The notes beneath the pieces were generated by a model that was not told where the DNA came from, did no database searches, and saw only the letters and a program-made list of their open reading frames with translations. The position numbers and the translations under genes are program-made. A stretch of 64,000 nt of DNA from Hydractinia symbiolongicarpus (lineage: Eukaryota > Cnidaria > Hydrozoa > Anthoathecata > Hydractiniidae), in assembly GCF_029227915.1 (NCBI RefSeq), contig NC_079876.1:26201828-26265827 (forward strand). Reading direction: 5' to 3'. Shown piece by piece: positions 14,801 to 24,851 of this stretch (position 1 is its first letter; each line of letters begins with the position of its first letter).

Positions 14801-17800
14801 CTATTGTCGACGAAAATGGTTAACTCAGGTGGGTAATGATACTGCAGAACACAGAAAAAAAAACTTTAGAAAAAGGAAATTTTTCTTTTTTTGTTTTCTT
14901 TTTTTTGCATGTACAGTACAGTCTGAATGTAATCTACCGCGTACACGCATATCACACCTTTGCGTGGAGGACGGCAGTCGTTTGTCTTTTGTTATAATAA
15001 AATCCCTTCAGGGTTTTGCAAGTTTATATTTGCGTGTTAAAAAACAATGTGCTCGCGAAGAAAAATCGGAGCAATTATATTTCTTGTAATAGCGAGATGC
15101 ATTGTGTAAATGTATTGATAAGCTATTCCCTTAAAGGAGTGGTCCGACGAAATTTTTCGATTTTTTTTTATTTGTTCTTTGGATTCTCCGCTATTCAATT
15201 AGTATAAAGTTTTTATTCTTTTTTTCGAAAAATTGTTTATTGATCTTTTAATCAATGCGCAAAGATTGTCTTTTTATTAAGAACCTTTTGCTGTGACGTC
15301 ATAATTGGTGATGTTAGTTTCGAGAGAGAGAGAGATAGAGAGAGAGAGAAAGAAAAGCTTGATACTCAGATTACATATATGAACGCAGACACAGCGAAGA
15401 AGAATTAGAGTATGATATTATTGAAGAATAAAACAATTTTGGAGAAGATGAGGACAGTGATAATGAGATGGAAACCTTTGATGAGCTTTTTACAGGCACA
15501 GGGCTGCAACTTTTTTTAATTCGAGACCACTAAATAAGATGATAATAAAAACATTGTAACTGAGAGAGAAACGATATTTTTAGTAAAACATTGGAAAAGT
15601 TTTCATGTTGGGAAAAACGAATGATGCAAGTGCGATCACTGCAAGACTGAAACCAGGGAGATTGATTGTCTTTGTTGCATGGAAGTGGATGCATTAACAG
15701 ACAAACAATTCCAAGGTATATGTGCTTAAACATATTTTTTTAAATATGTTTAAGCTACATAAAAAGTATTGTTAAAATATGAAATAATAATTATATGTAT
15801 TGTACAAATATCCGTTGTTTTTTAGGAATAAAATGTATAACTGAGAATGAGGATTTCAAGCAACTTTGTCTCGTTTTAACATGCTTACACGAGACAAGAG
15901 GGAATTTTCTGCAAGACACGCCTACAAACAAATCTTTTCAGTTTGCTGCTTACAAGCAATTCATTTGGTTCGTTTTCTAAGACTTGGAAAAGGCAATCGC
16001 CGAGTTATACCGTCGCGTGTTGTGTGGAAAATAAGATAAGTTTTGTTATCTATGGGTGTTATCTATGGGTGTTATCTATGTCCCTTACTCGGAAGAATAA
16101 ACACAAAAATATATAATATATAATATGTGATTATAATTATAGAAAATAAAATAAAATAAATATTTCTAATTATGAAATTACGATCTTGGATTCTCTAGAA
16201 TATCATTCTATTTGCTGAATTGTCTTAACACACAAAAAATCATTCGCCAACTATGACGTCACAGCTATTTAAACAGGATTGTAAAAAAGGGCCGAATAAG
16301 AGAAAAAAAAGTTTTTTATAATAATAAATAAAGCATTTCCGATAAAATGAGATGAAATTATTTTTTTTGATTTTTCGTGGGACCACTCCTTTAAGTATTA
16401 GCATGAAGTAATTAAATAATAAAAATCTTTAGCAAAGTTTTATAATACATTGCGCGAGAATGTATTGTTGATTTAATTACTCAAATCTAAAAAATTACTT
16501 AGATCTAAAAAATCTTTTCTATCGCCGCTTTTCATTTTAAACTTTTAAAATGTGATCTTAAAAAACATTTCTATTGCCGTTTTTCGTTTATAAACTTTTA
16601 AAATGTGATCTTAAAGGTTACCTCCCGCTAAAAATCAAGTTGAGCTCATATGAAAGATCTTTGAAAGTTGTCTAGAAATCTTTTTATTTTTTTCAAAAAT
16701 CTTTATCCGTTCTCAAGATATTTGTCTTAAAGGAGGGCTAATTATGTGAAATTGTGACGTCATGAGTATGCATTGAGCATAATTATGGTAACTAAATAAA
16801 AAAAATTATGTAAAATGTTCAAAACCCGTCAAAGTGAACGGCCAGAAAATATTTTTAACTCTATATGGCTCTTCAAAAATGTTAAATTAACTCCCTTGCA
16901 GAGCATACTCATGACATCATGCATAATTAGTTAATCTTCTTAGTCAAAATTCTAAAGAACTAATCAAGGATTTTAAAAAAAATATTCAAATTCCTAGACA
17001 ACCTTTCAAGCTCTTTTAATGAGCTCAACTTGATTTTTCACGGGAGGTAACCTTTAAAAAACATTTTTATCGTCGCTTTTCGTTTATAAACTTTTAAAAT
17101 GCGATTTAAAAAAACATTTCTATCACCGCTTTTCGTTTTTAAACTTTTAAAATGCAATTTAAACTTTTATATTTAATTACTTCAATTAAAAATTTCAAAA
17201 GAGTTCGCGCAAAATAGATTGCTAAAATTGATCTTGCCACTTATTGTGATTAAACAATTGATCGCGTGGGGTCATTGTTTATCAGCGAGGCAATCATTTT
17301 TTAAAAAAACAAAAGCTATCGCAATGTTATTGTTCTGTGTAACTATTCATGCGAGTTTCGCGTGCGCGGTAGATTACATTCAGACTGTACTGTATAAACA
17401 TTATTATTACTGTGAAATGAAAGTCAGCCAAACTAGAATAAAAAATTGTGTGTTACCTTTAGTATATCAGCTTTTGTTCTACAACGAGACAATACCAGTT
17501 CACCACAATTAATTCTACTAAAGTTTTGATGGCAGCCGTAGTGGGCACAAAGAAAGCATCCTAGACAAGATTAATTCCATTAAATTAAGACAAAAAGAAG
17601 TTTTTTAATTATTGCTTTTTAAATGTGTTCTACAAAAATTAATCCCAAATTAACAGTGTATAGAACCATGGTGAAACAGAAAATAAAAGAATTTACCTGA
17701 GCAAATTAGGGATATTTTTCCGCCGCCCCAGATGTATTCTTCACCTGTGTAAAATACAGAATTCTGATGAAAATAAAGTAAATAACTTTTTGGTTTATTT

Positions 17801-19842
17801 TGTTTATTTATTTCATGACACAGGGAATTCCAAAAAGAAAACAACACGCGTGCTACACATCGCACGCGAAAATCTATTATAGAAAATTTTACGTGAGTAA
17901 AATTGCTAAATATATTAACAAAACACCTTGGTTCATTGTAGGAAGTAATTTATAATAGGTAAATACCACATAATTAAATTTAAACAGTGGACGAAGAGAC
18001 GCTGACACGTGCCACACGTTGCACTTACTGCAATGGTCTGCCATTTTGTTTGTAGTGCTATTATTCCCAACCTTGTTCCCAGGGTTATATTTTCTCTCTT
18101 ATTATCTATAACAATGGTAAAAAGGTTTTAAGTTTTGTTTGTTAGCTTTTGGGAGACGGCTTGTTTGGAATAGTTTAAAGTTGTTTTTAGATTTTTATAA
18201 GTAAAACAAGAAAAATACATTTCCAAAAAGTCTATCTGTTACGTACAAAATTACAAAACAACATCTTCTAAATATTGAAATAAGGTCTCAAATGAAATTT
18301 ATTTAAAAAAACCAATGACAATGCAGAAGGTTTATTTGAAGTCACAGGTGTTCATATTGTATCAAATATAAAACCGGTCAAGAACTGGTGGCAACAATTA
18401 AATTATATGCAAAAAAAAATGAATGAAAACATTCACATTTTCAAACATTTTTTCCTCTCTTCAACAATAAGAAAAAAAAGATTTAAAAATTTCTCAAGCA
18501 AGTATGTTATGTTCTTTTATACAGTTAAGAATTTTAAAATAAAATGTTCAACACACATTTAATTTCACACAGGCAGAAAAAAACACATATAATTTAAACA
18601 CGGGGAAAAAACACAGCGTTTAACTAACTTTTTTAAAAAAAATTCATTTGGTTATAAACTCTTTTAAGATACAGTTAAAGCTGTCGACGCAAAACGATTG
18701 ATTTTTGGAATACAGTTTTTAATAATTAAATGCTTAAAGCATAGCCTTTTGCGGCAACATTAACTACGCTGTAGAAAATCAACTTTTATAATTCCTTCGT
18801 TAATTTTTTTTATTTTACGCGAGTAAAGAGCATAATTAGCGTGTGCGATGAATCGCACGCCTGAATAGCTGTTGGAGTGTGTGAGCTCATGCGCGTGCGT
18901 TTGCCCGCGTCTCATGGAATTCCTTGTGACATAATTTAATTGATGATCACAGGCTAAACAGCACCAACAAATAAATGTTGGTCTGTTTTTTGAGAACTGT
19001 GAAGTAATTTGATCAGAAAATGCGTTTAGCATTTTTGCAACCAAGAAATTACTGGAGTATGAATTTTTAAAACCATTTTGTCACATGTGCAAGAAGTAGA
19101 AGTGAAATTTGAAGTCTATATGCTAACAGCTAGAGATTAGCAAATAAAAATGCCATCAAACCATTCTATGAAGAAAACATTAAAATTGAGAATCCCATTT
19201 TTTTATTGTGTGTATCACTTATTTAAATGGTTGTTGCAAGTGACATGCAGTGCTTCCAAACCACAACTGCAAAGGAGTTTTTGCCAACTGACTTTATAAT
19301 TTACATTTAAGCCTTAAACAAGATGCAGAAAAAAATGCTTACATAATGAACACCAAACTGGCTTTATGATAACAATTTTTTCTAACGTATGACCATTGAT
19401 GATAGTCTTTCTGTGTTCAGCCACTAGAATGGACAAAAATCTTTGTAACACTACAACTCCTTTATTTTTTGTTCGTTGAGAGAAAAAGGTTGGGTGTTAC
19501 TTTAAGAATCCATCCAGACATGTCAAGATAAGATTTTTATTAAAACTACTGTTATGATGTTCAGTACATCCAGGACGAAAAAAAATATTCCTACTAACCC
19601 GGTTTTGCTTGTGGTCTTGGTGGCACAGGAAGTTGGGTATCATACTCAATTATTTTACAGTAAGTTCCCGGAAACTGGCCAGATTCTTTTGACCGATAAT
19701 TAACACCGTCTAACCACCCTTCAGTGTTTGTAATTGGATTTTTAACATAACATCGATCACCTTGTTTGAGTTCTATCTCACCATCATCTTTAGGTGTATA
19801 ATCATAAGCTGCTTCAAACAGAATGTAACTATTCGATGACAT
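562..19842 (-). CDS. PI3-kinase class IA regulatory subunit, p85-like, with extra SAM and C1 domains
   Basis: Adaptor of class IA phosphoinositide 3-kinase: its SH2 domains bind phosphotyrosine on receptors and the inter-SH2 coiled coil holds the p110 catalytic subunit. Coding exons in order: 19842-19599, 14058-13928, 13755-13681, 12425-12272, 11498-11403, 11325-11167, 9766-9629, 9183-9084, 8657-8562, 7770-7682, 7391-7352, 6861-6766, 6156-5967, 5130-5032, 4532-4414, 3931-3755, 3100-3041, 2864-2763, 1824-1735, 772-562. All junctions are GT-AG and phase-matched; the sum is 2466 nt, 821 residues. Domains: SH3 about 5-66, SAM 82-150, C1 169-219, RhoGAP 234-427, nSH2 433-530, coiled coil 537-700, cSH2 710-805. 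Vertebrate p85 is about 724 residues and lacks SAM and C1. The start is the ATG at 19842; a GTG lies just upstream in frame. The exons are my reading of splice signals, without transcript evidence. Confidence 0.93.
904..1490 (+). mobile_element. Tandem array of four short Helitron-like units
   Basis: Units 904-1082, 1083-1256, 1257-1378 and 1379-1490 follow head to tail. Each starts TCT (three of them TCTCTTTAA) and ends with a hairpin (CCGTGG...CCACGG type) about 10 nt before CTAG (ATAG in the second). This is the terminal layout of Helitrons: 5' TC, 3' hairpin then CTRR. No coding capacity. The units match those at 62.8-63.6 kb. The array lies in the last intron of the p85-like gene. Confidence 0.75.
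3041..5130 (-). CDS. p85-like exons 14-17: inter-SH2 coiled coil
   Basis: Exons 5130-5032, 4532-4414, 3931-3755 and 3100-3041, with the start of 2864-2763. They encode about 165 residues rich in Glu, Gln, Leu and Lys, with no proline until near the end and heptad-like hydrophobic spacing. This is the length expected for the rod that clamps the p110 adaptor-binding domain. Sequence identity to known iSH2 is low, as usual; position between two SH2 domains makes the call. Confidence 0.85.
5594..5880 (+). mobile_element. tRNA-derived SINE
   Basis: The 5' head has a pol III A-box-like stretch (GGTAGCCTTGTGGTAGAGCG) and a B box (GGTTCAAACCC) with tRNA-like spacing. A unique body of about 200 bp follows, with an A/T-rich tail holding AATAA repeats. 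The head is not a working tRNA: the acceptor stem does not close. It lies in an intron of the p85-like gene, opposite to the gene's direction. Confidence 0.75.
5967..7391 (-). CDS. p85-like exons 11-13: N-terminal SH2 domain
   Basis: Exons 7391-7352, 6861-6766 and 6156-5967. The domain opens with PWFWADATR and holds the phosphotyrosine-binding FLVR motif (Arg about residue 459). It continues with RDGRCGF and LKELVHHFSIHSL, the usual SH2 C-terminal half. The third exon ends in phase 0. Confidence 0.95.
7682..11325 (-). CDS. p85-like exons 6-10: RhoGAP (BH) domain
   Basis: Five exons (11325-11167, 9766-9629, 9183-9084, 8657-8562, 7770-7682), residues 234-427. Landmarks: IPAVLRKCVEAVERYGL at the start, then EQVEALRSALN, FLIELPDPLLPFEEY (the FLRELPDPL block), and MTLEKLSKIFSMYLIRP near the end. 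The catalytic arginine-finger loop (G-I/L-Y-R-x-S-G in active GAPs) reads NVYTSNA, so Thr replaces Arg. I infer that this domain lacks classical GAP catalysis. Confidence 0.92.
11403..12425 (-). CDS. p85-like exons 4-5: C1 zinc finger
   Basis: Exons 12425-12272 and 11498-11403 encode residues 151-233. Cysteines and histidine fit the C1 pattern exactly from the first Cys on: C183-x2-C186-x13-C200-x2-C203-x4-H208-x2-C211-x7-C219. A leading histidine, H169, lies 14 residues before C183, one more than usual. FRQGLMC matches the conserved QG...C segment. C1 domains bind diacylglycerol/phorbol ester or act as structural Zn modules next to RhoGAP domains, as in chimaerins. Whether this copy binds lipid cannot be told; the usual Pro in loop 1 is not evident. 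Confidence 0.88.
12596..13371. mobile_element. TA-flanked MITE, copy 1 (Tc1/mariner-like ends)
   Basis: Terminal inverted repeats begin CAGTACTGTGAAAAGG and run about 23 bp, flanked by TA on both sides, as Tc1/mariner elements duplicate. Inner sequence is also largely self-complementary at the ends (CGTGGTTCGTG-type blocks). No transposase. It holds a single 52-bp unit that is expanded in the second copy at 22.1-23.0 kb. It lies in the intron between the SAM and C1 exons. Confidence 0.8.
13681..14058 (-). CDS. p85-like exons 2-3: SAM-like domain
   Basis: Two exons (14058-13928 and 13755-13681) encode residues 82-150. The pattern is that of a SAM domain: VEEWSRDEVLEWM (W..DEV..W helix), a HPYI stretch, NITGRELLQIT (the conserved G-x-LL turn), then DWGIDFNLHSKIF (the G-I...H..KI final helix). 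SAM domains make homo- or hetero-oligomers or bind lipid or RNA. To enter the frame the acceptor must be CCAG at 14059-14062 rather than the TTAG four bases upstream. I know of no SAM domain in vertebrate p85. Confidence 0.82.
15131..16394. mobile_element. TTAA-flanked element of 1264 bp with long inverted ends
   Basis: Both ends read TTAA then AGGAGTGGTCC(G/C)ACGAAA in inverted orientation, the target-site style of piggyBac-like elements. Inverted similarity goes deeper: GCTGTGACGTCATA blocks lie about 160 bp from the left end and about 130 bp from the right. A GA microsatellite lies at 15319-15350. Inside is a broken P2X7-tail-like gene. It lies in an intron of the p85-like gene. Confidence 0.75.
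15592..16037 (+). pseudogene. P2X7 C-terminal-domain-like zinc-binding gene fragment, broken
   Basis: Two exons joined across a phase-matched GT-AG intron (15716-15825) give a Cys-rich segment (CKCDHC...EIDCLCC) followed by CITENEDFKQLCL, FAAYKQFIW and LGKGNRRVIPS...VVWKIR before a stop. This order resembles the cytosolic ballast domain of P2X7 receptors and the many stand-alone P2X7-tail-like proteins of invertebrates. There are no channel segments. Damage: a TGA where a Trp codon is expected just before the first Cys cluster (about 15622), and a frameshift near 15970-15980. An acidic stretch upstream (15380-15495) may be its N-terminus, itself interrupted by a stop. Assignment is from pattern memory only. 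Confidence 0.65.
16495..17165 (+). repeat. 52-bp minisatellite, interrupted by a MITE
   Basis: Units of the form ACATTTCTATCGCCGCTTTT, CGTTTATAAACTTTTAAAAT, GCGATCTTAAA repeat twice before and twice after the MITE at 16611-17057. The same unit occurs in the TA MITE copies at 12.6 and 22.1 kb. This copy shows no TA-MITE ends nearby, so it is an orphan or a very degraded copy. Confidence 0.75.
16611..17057. mobile_element. TTAA-flanked MITE nested in the minisatellite
   Basis: 447 bp including both TTAA copies. Ends read AGGTTACCTCCCG inverted, and the match continues as AAAATCAAGTTGAGCTCAT; GACGTCATGAGTATGC-like blocks are inverted further in. No ORF. The TTAA sits exactly where the minisatellite unit has GATCTTAAA, so the uninterrupted target can be read from neighbouring units. 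Confidence 0.8.
17703..17750 (-). CDS. Possible 48-nt cassette exon of the p85-like gene
   Basis: A 48-nt stretch bounded by a CACAG acceptor and a CAG/GTAAAT donor, open in the phase left by exon 1 and returning the same phase, so it can be included (16 extra residues, glycine-rich GGG centre) or skipped. The neighbouring exons also join directly in frame. The polypyrimidine tract is weak, so it may be fortuitous. Confidence 0.3.
19599..19842 (-). CDS. p85-like exon 1: SH3 domain
   Basis: Encodes residues 1-81. The SH3 signature is clear: an ALYDY-type start read as AAYDY, an acidic stretch EIELKQGD, the GWLDG tryptophan motif, and GQFPGTY near the end. It is followed by a proline-rich tail (LPVPPRP). 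GWLDG and the FPGTY ending match the p85 SH3 subtype closely. The exon ends in phase 1 at a GTTAGT donor. Confidence 0.93.
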
Positions 19843-20367
19843 CACTTTTACACATGTGCATCAACCCACTAGTTAGAATTTCTGTTTTCCTAAAATGTTT
19901 TTGTATTCCTTCATCTATAAAATCAAATCAATATAACAGGATAGCAGGATCATTTTCTACTGCGAACGCATCATTCTTAAATCACAGACACTGTACACAC
20001 AAAAGTAAACAGGAGAAAATATTAATTTTGCAATTTAATACCTGACCGCATAACCACAAAATTTTCTTGTCATGGAATCTCCCGAAATTCCGAAAAGAGC
20101 AAAATGATTTTTATATCCAAGTGAATAAACAACAATTGGTTAATTTTGAATTCTTCAATTATTGTCTCTGTAGCGAGGGAGGGTGTTACAACAATTTAAT
20201 TTACATACTTTTTCATATTTCAAAAAGGTAGTAAAAAGAAAATAGAAAATTATCATACATACACCCTGGGCACTAGGTTGTGAAATACATGTCAATAACA
20301 CCTGGAAAGGATACGTGCCATACTGGTGTATTACAAGAAGCAAATAATTTCAATGCGCTCAATGTAA
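19843..20367. other. Upstream flank of the p85-like gene
   Basis: Should contain the promoter and 5' UTR of the p85-like gene (minus strand), running up to the LINE fragment. No TATA box or other element that I would call. No gene recognised on either strand. Confidence 0.4.
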
Positions 20368-21655
20368 TTGCAAAGAATTCGAGGTAATGCTCTCTCTTTA
20401 TTTAGGTCCTACTTAATAGGTCGTCAACAATTTGTGTCTTTAAATGGAGCTAGATCAGCAAATAATCTTACCAGACATGGTGTCCCTCAAGGCTCTGTTT
20501 TAGGACCACTTTTATTTTTAATTTATATAAACGACTTGAATTGTGCAATTAACTATTCTATGGTACACCACTTTGCTGATGATACAAACCTCCTGCATTT
20601 CAGTGACTCTTTGAAACAACTGGCCAAACAAATGAATTTAGACCTCAAGCTTCTCTGCCATTGGCTGAATGCTAATAAGATTTCTCTTAATGCTAGCAAG
20701 ACAGAATACATTATATTTAAACATGCACATAAACCTCTTAATTATGATTTTAGGCTTCTCATCAATGGTGAAAGGCTTATGCCTAGTGATTCTATTAAAT
20801 ATCTTGGTGTTCTATTAGATTCTGATTTAAGCTGGAAGAATCAGATCAATAATACTGTTGCCAAGCTCAAGAGGGCTAATGGAGCTTTAGCTAAACTTCG
20901 TCATTTTGTGCCTCAAAATGTCCTTATCCTAGTCTACTATGCCATTTTTCATTCCCACCTGCAATATTGTAATCAAATTTGGGGTCAACCAAATAGTCTT
21001 GATGTTAATCGTATTGCTGTTTTACAAAATTTTGCTATCAGACTAATGACTTTTGAATCTCGAAGAGCATCATCTAGTATCATCTATGGCAACCTGGAAA
21101 TCCTCAAATTCAATGATATTGTCCAGTGTCAGAACATTCTGTTTTTGCATAAGCTCTTTCATGATAAAATGCCTGCTACTATCCAGAATACTTTTGCGGT
21201 TGACTTCAACCATGCCCAGAGCACTCGTGCAGAAAAGGCTGGCTTGATCAATCTTCCTACTGTCAATACCGTTTGTTTTGGTAAAAATTCTATTAGATTT
21301 AACACCATTAAATCCTGGAATAAGATACAGACATCAATGACTAAAAAATTTGTTTCCATAGATTACTTTGGTCTGAAAAGTGATCTAAAGAAGTATTTTA
21401 TTGCCTCTTAATAATTTGTAACAAATTTTCCCTTTGTTCTCACACGGTTCATTTATCTGGTGATTATATATGTTCGTGCCGTCTTGTGTGTCCTGTGCCG
21501 TCTATTGTACTCGTCCAAGGGTGGCTTATCCTCGTCTTAGCTTCTGCTATTAGGTAAGGTCTCCCTTAAAAAATAGTTTGTTTGTTTTTTCTCTTCATAT
21601 TAAAATTTATTTAATTATTTGAACTGTACAGCTATTTTTGATTAATAAAATTATC
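20368..21655 (+). mobile_element. 5'-truncated LINE: reverse transcriptase C-terminal half and 3' UTR
   Basis: An open frame to 21411 encodes the palm and thumb of a non-LTR reverse transcriptase: GVPQGSVLGPLLFLIYINDL, then HFADDTNLL with the catalytic Asp pair (FADD box), then YLGVLLDSDLSWKNQI (thumb). It enters the frame mid-domain with no true start, so the endonuclease and fingers are missing, as in 5'-truncated LINE insertions. After the stop come about 230 bp of 3' UTR, an ATTAATAAAA stretch and a short TTATC repeat. Jockey/CR1/L2-like in style; the clade is not certain. The frame is undamaged, so insertion may be fairly recent. Confidence 0.88.
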
Positions 21656-22104
21656 TTATCTTATCTTATCTGATCTAGACTGTGTTAGATCTAAACTCAA
21701 CTTCCTCTCTATCAAGTCTGTCCTTATAACCTCCTGCCAAGTCTTTCTTGGTCTGCCTCTAGGCTTTGCCCCAGGAACTATCAAGTCTCTACACTTTCTT
21801 ACCCAATTATCCTCCTCCATTCTTTCCAAGTGCCCCAGCCAATTCAATCTTCTTATCTGGATAACATCTTTAATTCTACGGAGACTTAGCCTGCTTCTTA
21901 GCTCATCTGAACTCTTTCTGTCTCTCAGACTGGCATTACACATCCACCTAACCATTCTCATATCATTTCTTTCTAAACGGTCAAGATCTTCCTGCTTCAC
22001 TGCCCATGTCTCACTACCGTACAACATAACACTTCTTACACAGGCCTCATACAACCTACCTTTTACCTCAATTGACAGGACTCTGCTAGTCAATAAAGGA
22101 AGTA
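21656..22104 (-). pseudogene. C-terminal fragment of a second LINE ORF2
   Basis: Minus-strand open frame with the typical C-terminal region of endonuclease/reverse-transcriptase LINEs: MLYGSETWAV, MVRWMC, then RRLNWLGHLERM and PRGRPRKTW. It lacks the catalytic RT core. The frame runs into the TTATC tail of the neighbouring LINE, and its final residues are encoded by that tail, so the true C-terminus is lost. At its other end it abuts the truncated TA MITE copy. Confidence 0.82.
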
Positions 22105-22973
22105 ACCACAATAGCCCATGATGCGTATTTTTTTAACAATCGTGGACCTCACGATCATGTTTCGTGGATTACACGAACGAAAATTAAATATTACATTGTG
22201 GCTTCCACGATAGATAAATTCTATTGCAAAACAACGAAGACCGTTAGTTTATTAATTAAATCAAAAACTGACGGCAAAAAAATAAATTAACACTTTTTGT
22301 TTTAATTTGTTGTCATAAAGCTAGCTACATAATAGTTTTAATCGTTCGTGAATCAAAACGCGATGTAAAAAACATTTCTATCGCTGCTTTTCGTTTATAA
22401 ACTTTTAAAATGCGATCTAAAAAAAACATTTCTATCGCCGCTTTTCGTTTATAAACTTTTAAAATGCGATCTTAAAACACATTTATATCGCAGCTTTTCG
22501 TTTTTAAACTTTTAAAATGTCATCTAAAAAAACATTTCTATGGCCGCTTTTCGTTTATAAACTTTTAAAATGCAATCTAAAAAAACATTTCTATCGGCGC
22601 AGATAAATTTAACTTTTCTAGACAAATGACATTTCGTAAAAATACGATCGCGTCCATGACGAAAAAGTATACACCAAGCAAAAAATAAAAATATGCTTTT
22701 TTAACTTGATAAAACCTGAAACAAACAAATTGACTTTAATAAAAGACTTTTTTGAAAAGAAAAAAAAATTAAATTATACTGGCTATAAAAACCGAGCTCG
22801 CGAAAAATAATCGTGTGACACACGATCTTTCGTGGAGATAATAATATAGCGTGGTGGCCACAACAGAATGTTTGTACGTTTGTTATACATAAAGACCACG
22901 ATTTTATCGTGGTTCGTGTGCACCATGGTCATTACACAAAGACGATGTTAACAAACCTTTTCACAGTACTGTA
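22105..22973. mobile_element. TA MITE, copy 2, inverted and one end lost
   Basis: Same family as 12596-13371 but in the opposite orientation. The right end is intact (CCTTTTCACAGTACTG then TA). The left end stops at ACCACAATAGCCC about 50 bp short of the expected terminus, at the boundary with the LINE fragment. It is longer than copy 1 because the internal 52-bp unit is repeated about 4-5 times. Confidence 0.8.
22355..22605 (+). repeat. 52-bp minisatellite inside TA MITE copy 2
   Basis: Four full units and one partial of ACATTTCTATCGCCGCTTTT, CGTTTATAAACTTTTAAAAT, GCGATCT with A-rich spacers. Units differ at a few sites, so the expansion is not the most recent event. Confidence 0.85.
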
Positions 22974-24850
22974 TGCAGTTATATTAATGTACACGTTTCG
23001 TGGGTACTATTTTCTCTTCATTGAAAGGCCTGATTTAATAGTTAAATTTCTTTAGAAATTCATGATGTGTGATTTAAACATGTGTTATATTAAAAGCGAT
23101 TTTGAAACGATTTGAACTGAAACGAATTTACTAAATTGTTAAAAATAATTAATTTTTTAAAAATGATTGGGAAACGATAAGAAAAAGATTTTCAATTCAA
23201 CTAAGCATTTTGAAACTATTTTATAACGAATTTGAAACAATTTTTTAGCAAAATATTTTTTTTCAAATTTGTTTCAAAATCGTACTGTAGAGATTGTTTC
23301 AAAAAAAATATTATACAAATTAAAATTATTATTTTTTAAACAATCCTGAAGACGATGCCCAAGTTGTTGTTTTCTTTGTTTAAACAGGGTCTATTTGTGC
23401 TGTACACATGGTACATGGTCATAATGGTGCACAAACTTACCTGTACCTATCAAGACCAGACAATAGATATCATAGCTGTTAACAAGTTTTGAAGGTAAAT
23501 GTAAACAATGGCCGTATATGGGCAAACCCACCATGTTAGGAAGTTTAAGCAAAGATAATTTTTTGGAGCAAAGTCTAGATAGCTAAGCATCATACAGACA
23601 GATTTTACCTTTCGTTAGCTAATTATTCTTCCATTTTCACATTTTTTAGCAATCTTCCCCCCTACGAACTAGGTTTGTTTTCACCCAGCAAAATTTTAAA
23701 AATGGCAGATGTAGCACAAATGCAATTCATCAATTAAGCAAAATGTCGATCATCACTACGGCAACAAAGCTGAAACGACTTGTCCTATATATTGACTTGT
23801 CCTATAGTCCTAGATCACACATGTACAAGGTCTGAAACTTCTTTTTTAAACGTTCTAGACATTTGGTTCAAATTAGTTCAGTACATAGCAAGTATGGCTA
23901 GCTAGCTAGCTAACTGCATAGAGGAAAATTATCATATGTTTTATCATTTGACTCACAGAGCATAATATTTAGCATAACTAGCTAGCTAGAGCTTAGCTTT
24001 CTAAGCAAGAACTAAGTTTACATGCAGGTTTACTTGATTGGGTGGTTACTACAACTAAAAAGTATGCTGTTGCTTGAAGTTGTTTTTTTTGTAAGCAACT
24101 GAACTTAACTGGCCCGGTTAACTAATACGACACAACCCTTTTTTAAACACTTTTGCCCTTAACACATCTCCCAATAACGCTTCTTACGTAGGTGAGTGAG
24201 TTTGAAGAAAATATATTTTTCGTATGGCAACTTGAGTGCGGACGCTATCAAACAAGCAAGATTTTTCTGTAGTAGAGCTAGCTAGGCTCTAGCTAGCTGT
24301 ACTTTCGTGATATCCACGGTAGATTTTGTGTAAACGAAAAGGTAAAGTTCGCCAATAAAACTGGTCAACAAAATAGTATTTTCAGAAAGAGGGAAAAATA
24401 AAAAGAACAGCGTATTTCAATCCAACAGCACAACGGAATACAAAATAGTTTTCCCTTACTCGTCTCTGTCTACCATTTCCCTGGGCCCAGTTCAATTTGA
24501 TCACCCGGCACACGACTTCCAGTCTGCAGGGTGTATGGAAATAGCAAAATCTTCGTCGAGGGGCGAGGAAAAAACTCATACTGAAGATTTCTCTGACACT
24601 ATTTGGAAATTTTCAATGCTCTTGTAGATCAAGAGATAAACAAAATTCCACTACTGCGACGAATACTGAAAAGTAAGAATGCTAAGGTTTGAATAAAAGA
24701 TAATAGTATGCTGCTAAAAAATTAAATAGAGCTTGTGCAGACAGTCACTTATCCGTGTGACTACAGTGGACTTAGTGTAAACTCAGCCTTGAGACAGGGA
24801 TCACGTCGACAGAATGAGGGAGGGGGGGGGGGGGGGGAGGGCGGAAAAAC
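22974..24850. other. No gene recognised; short repeats
   Basis: AT-rich intergenic DNA with several GCTAGCTAGC runs (about 23898-23912, 23980-23990, 24280-24298) and a run of 16 G at 24822-24837. Open frames here are short and without domain signal. Confidence 0.5.
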
Positions 24851-24851
24851 T

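Noticed and set aside
14760-15089. 109-codon plus-strand frame
   Set aside because: Low-complexity, no domain, lies in an intron antisense to the p85-like gene.
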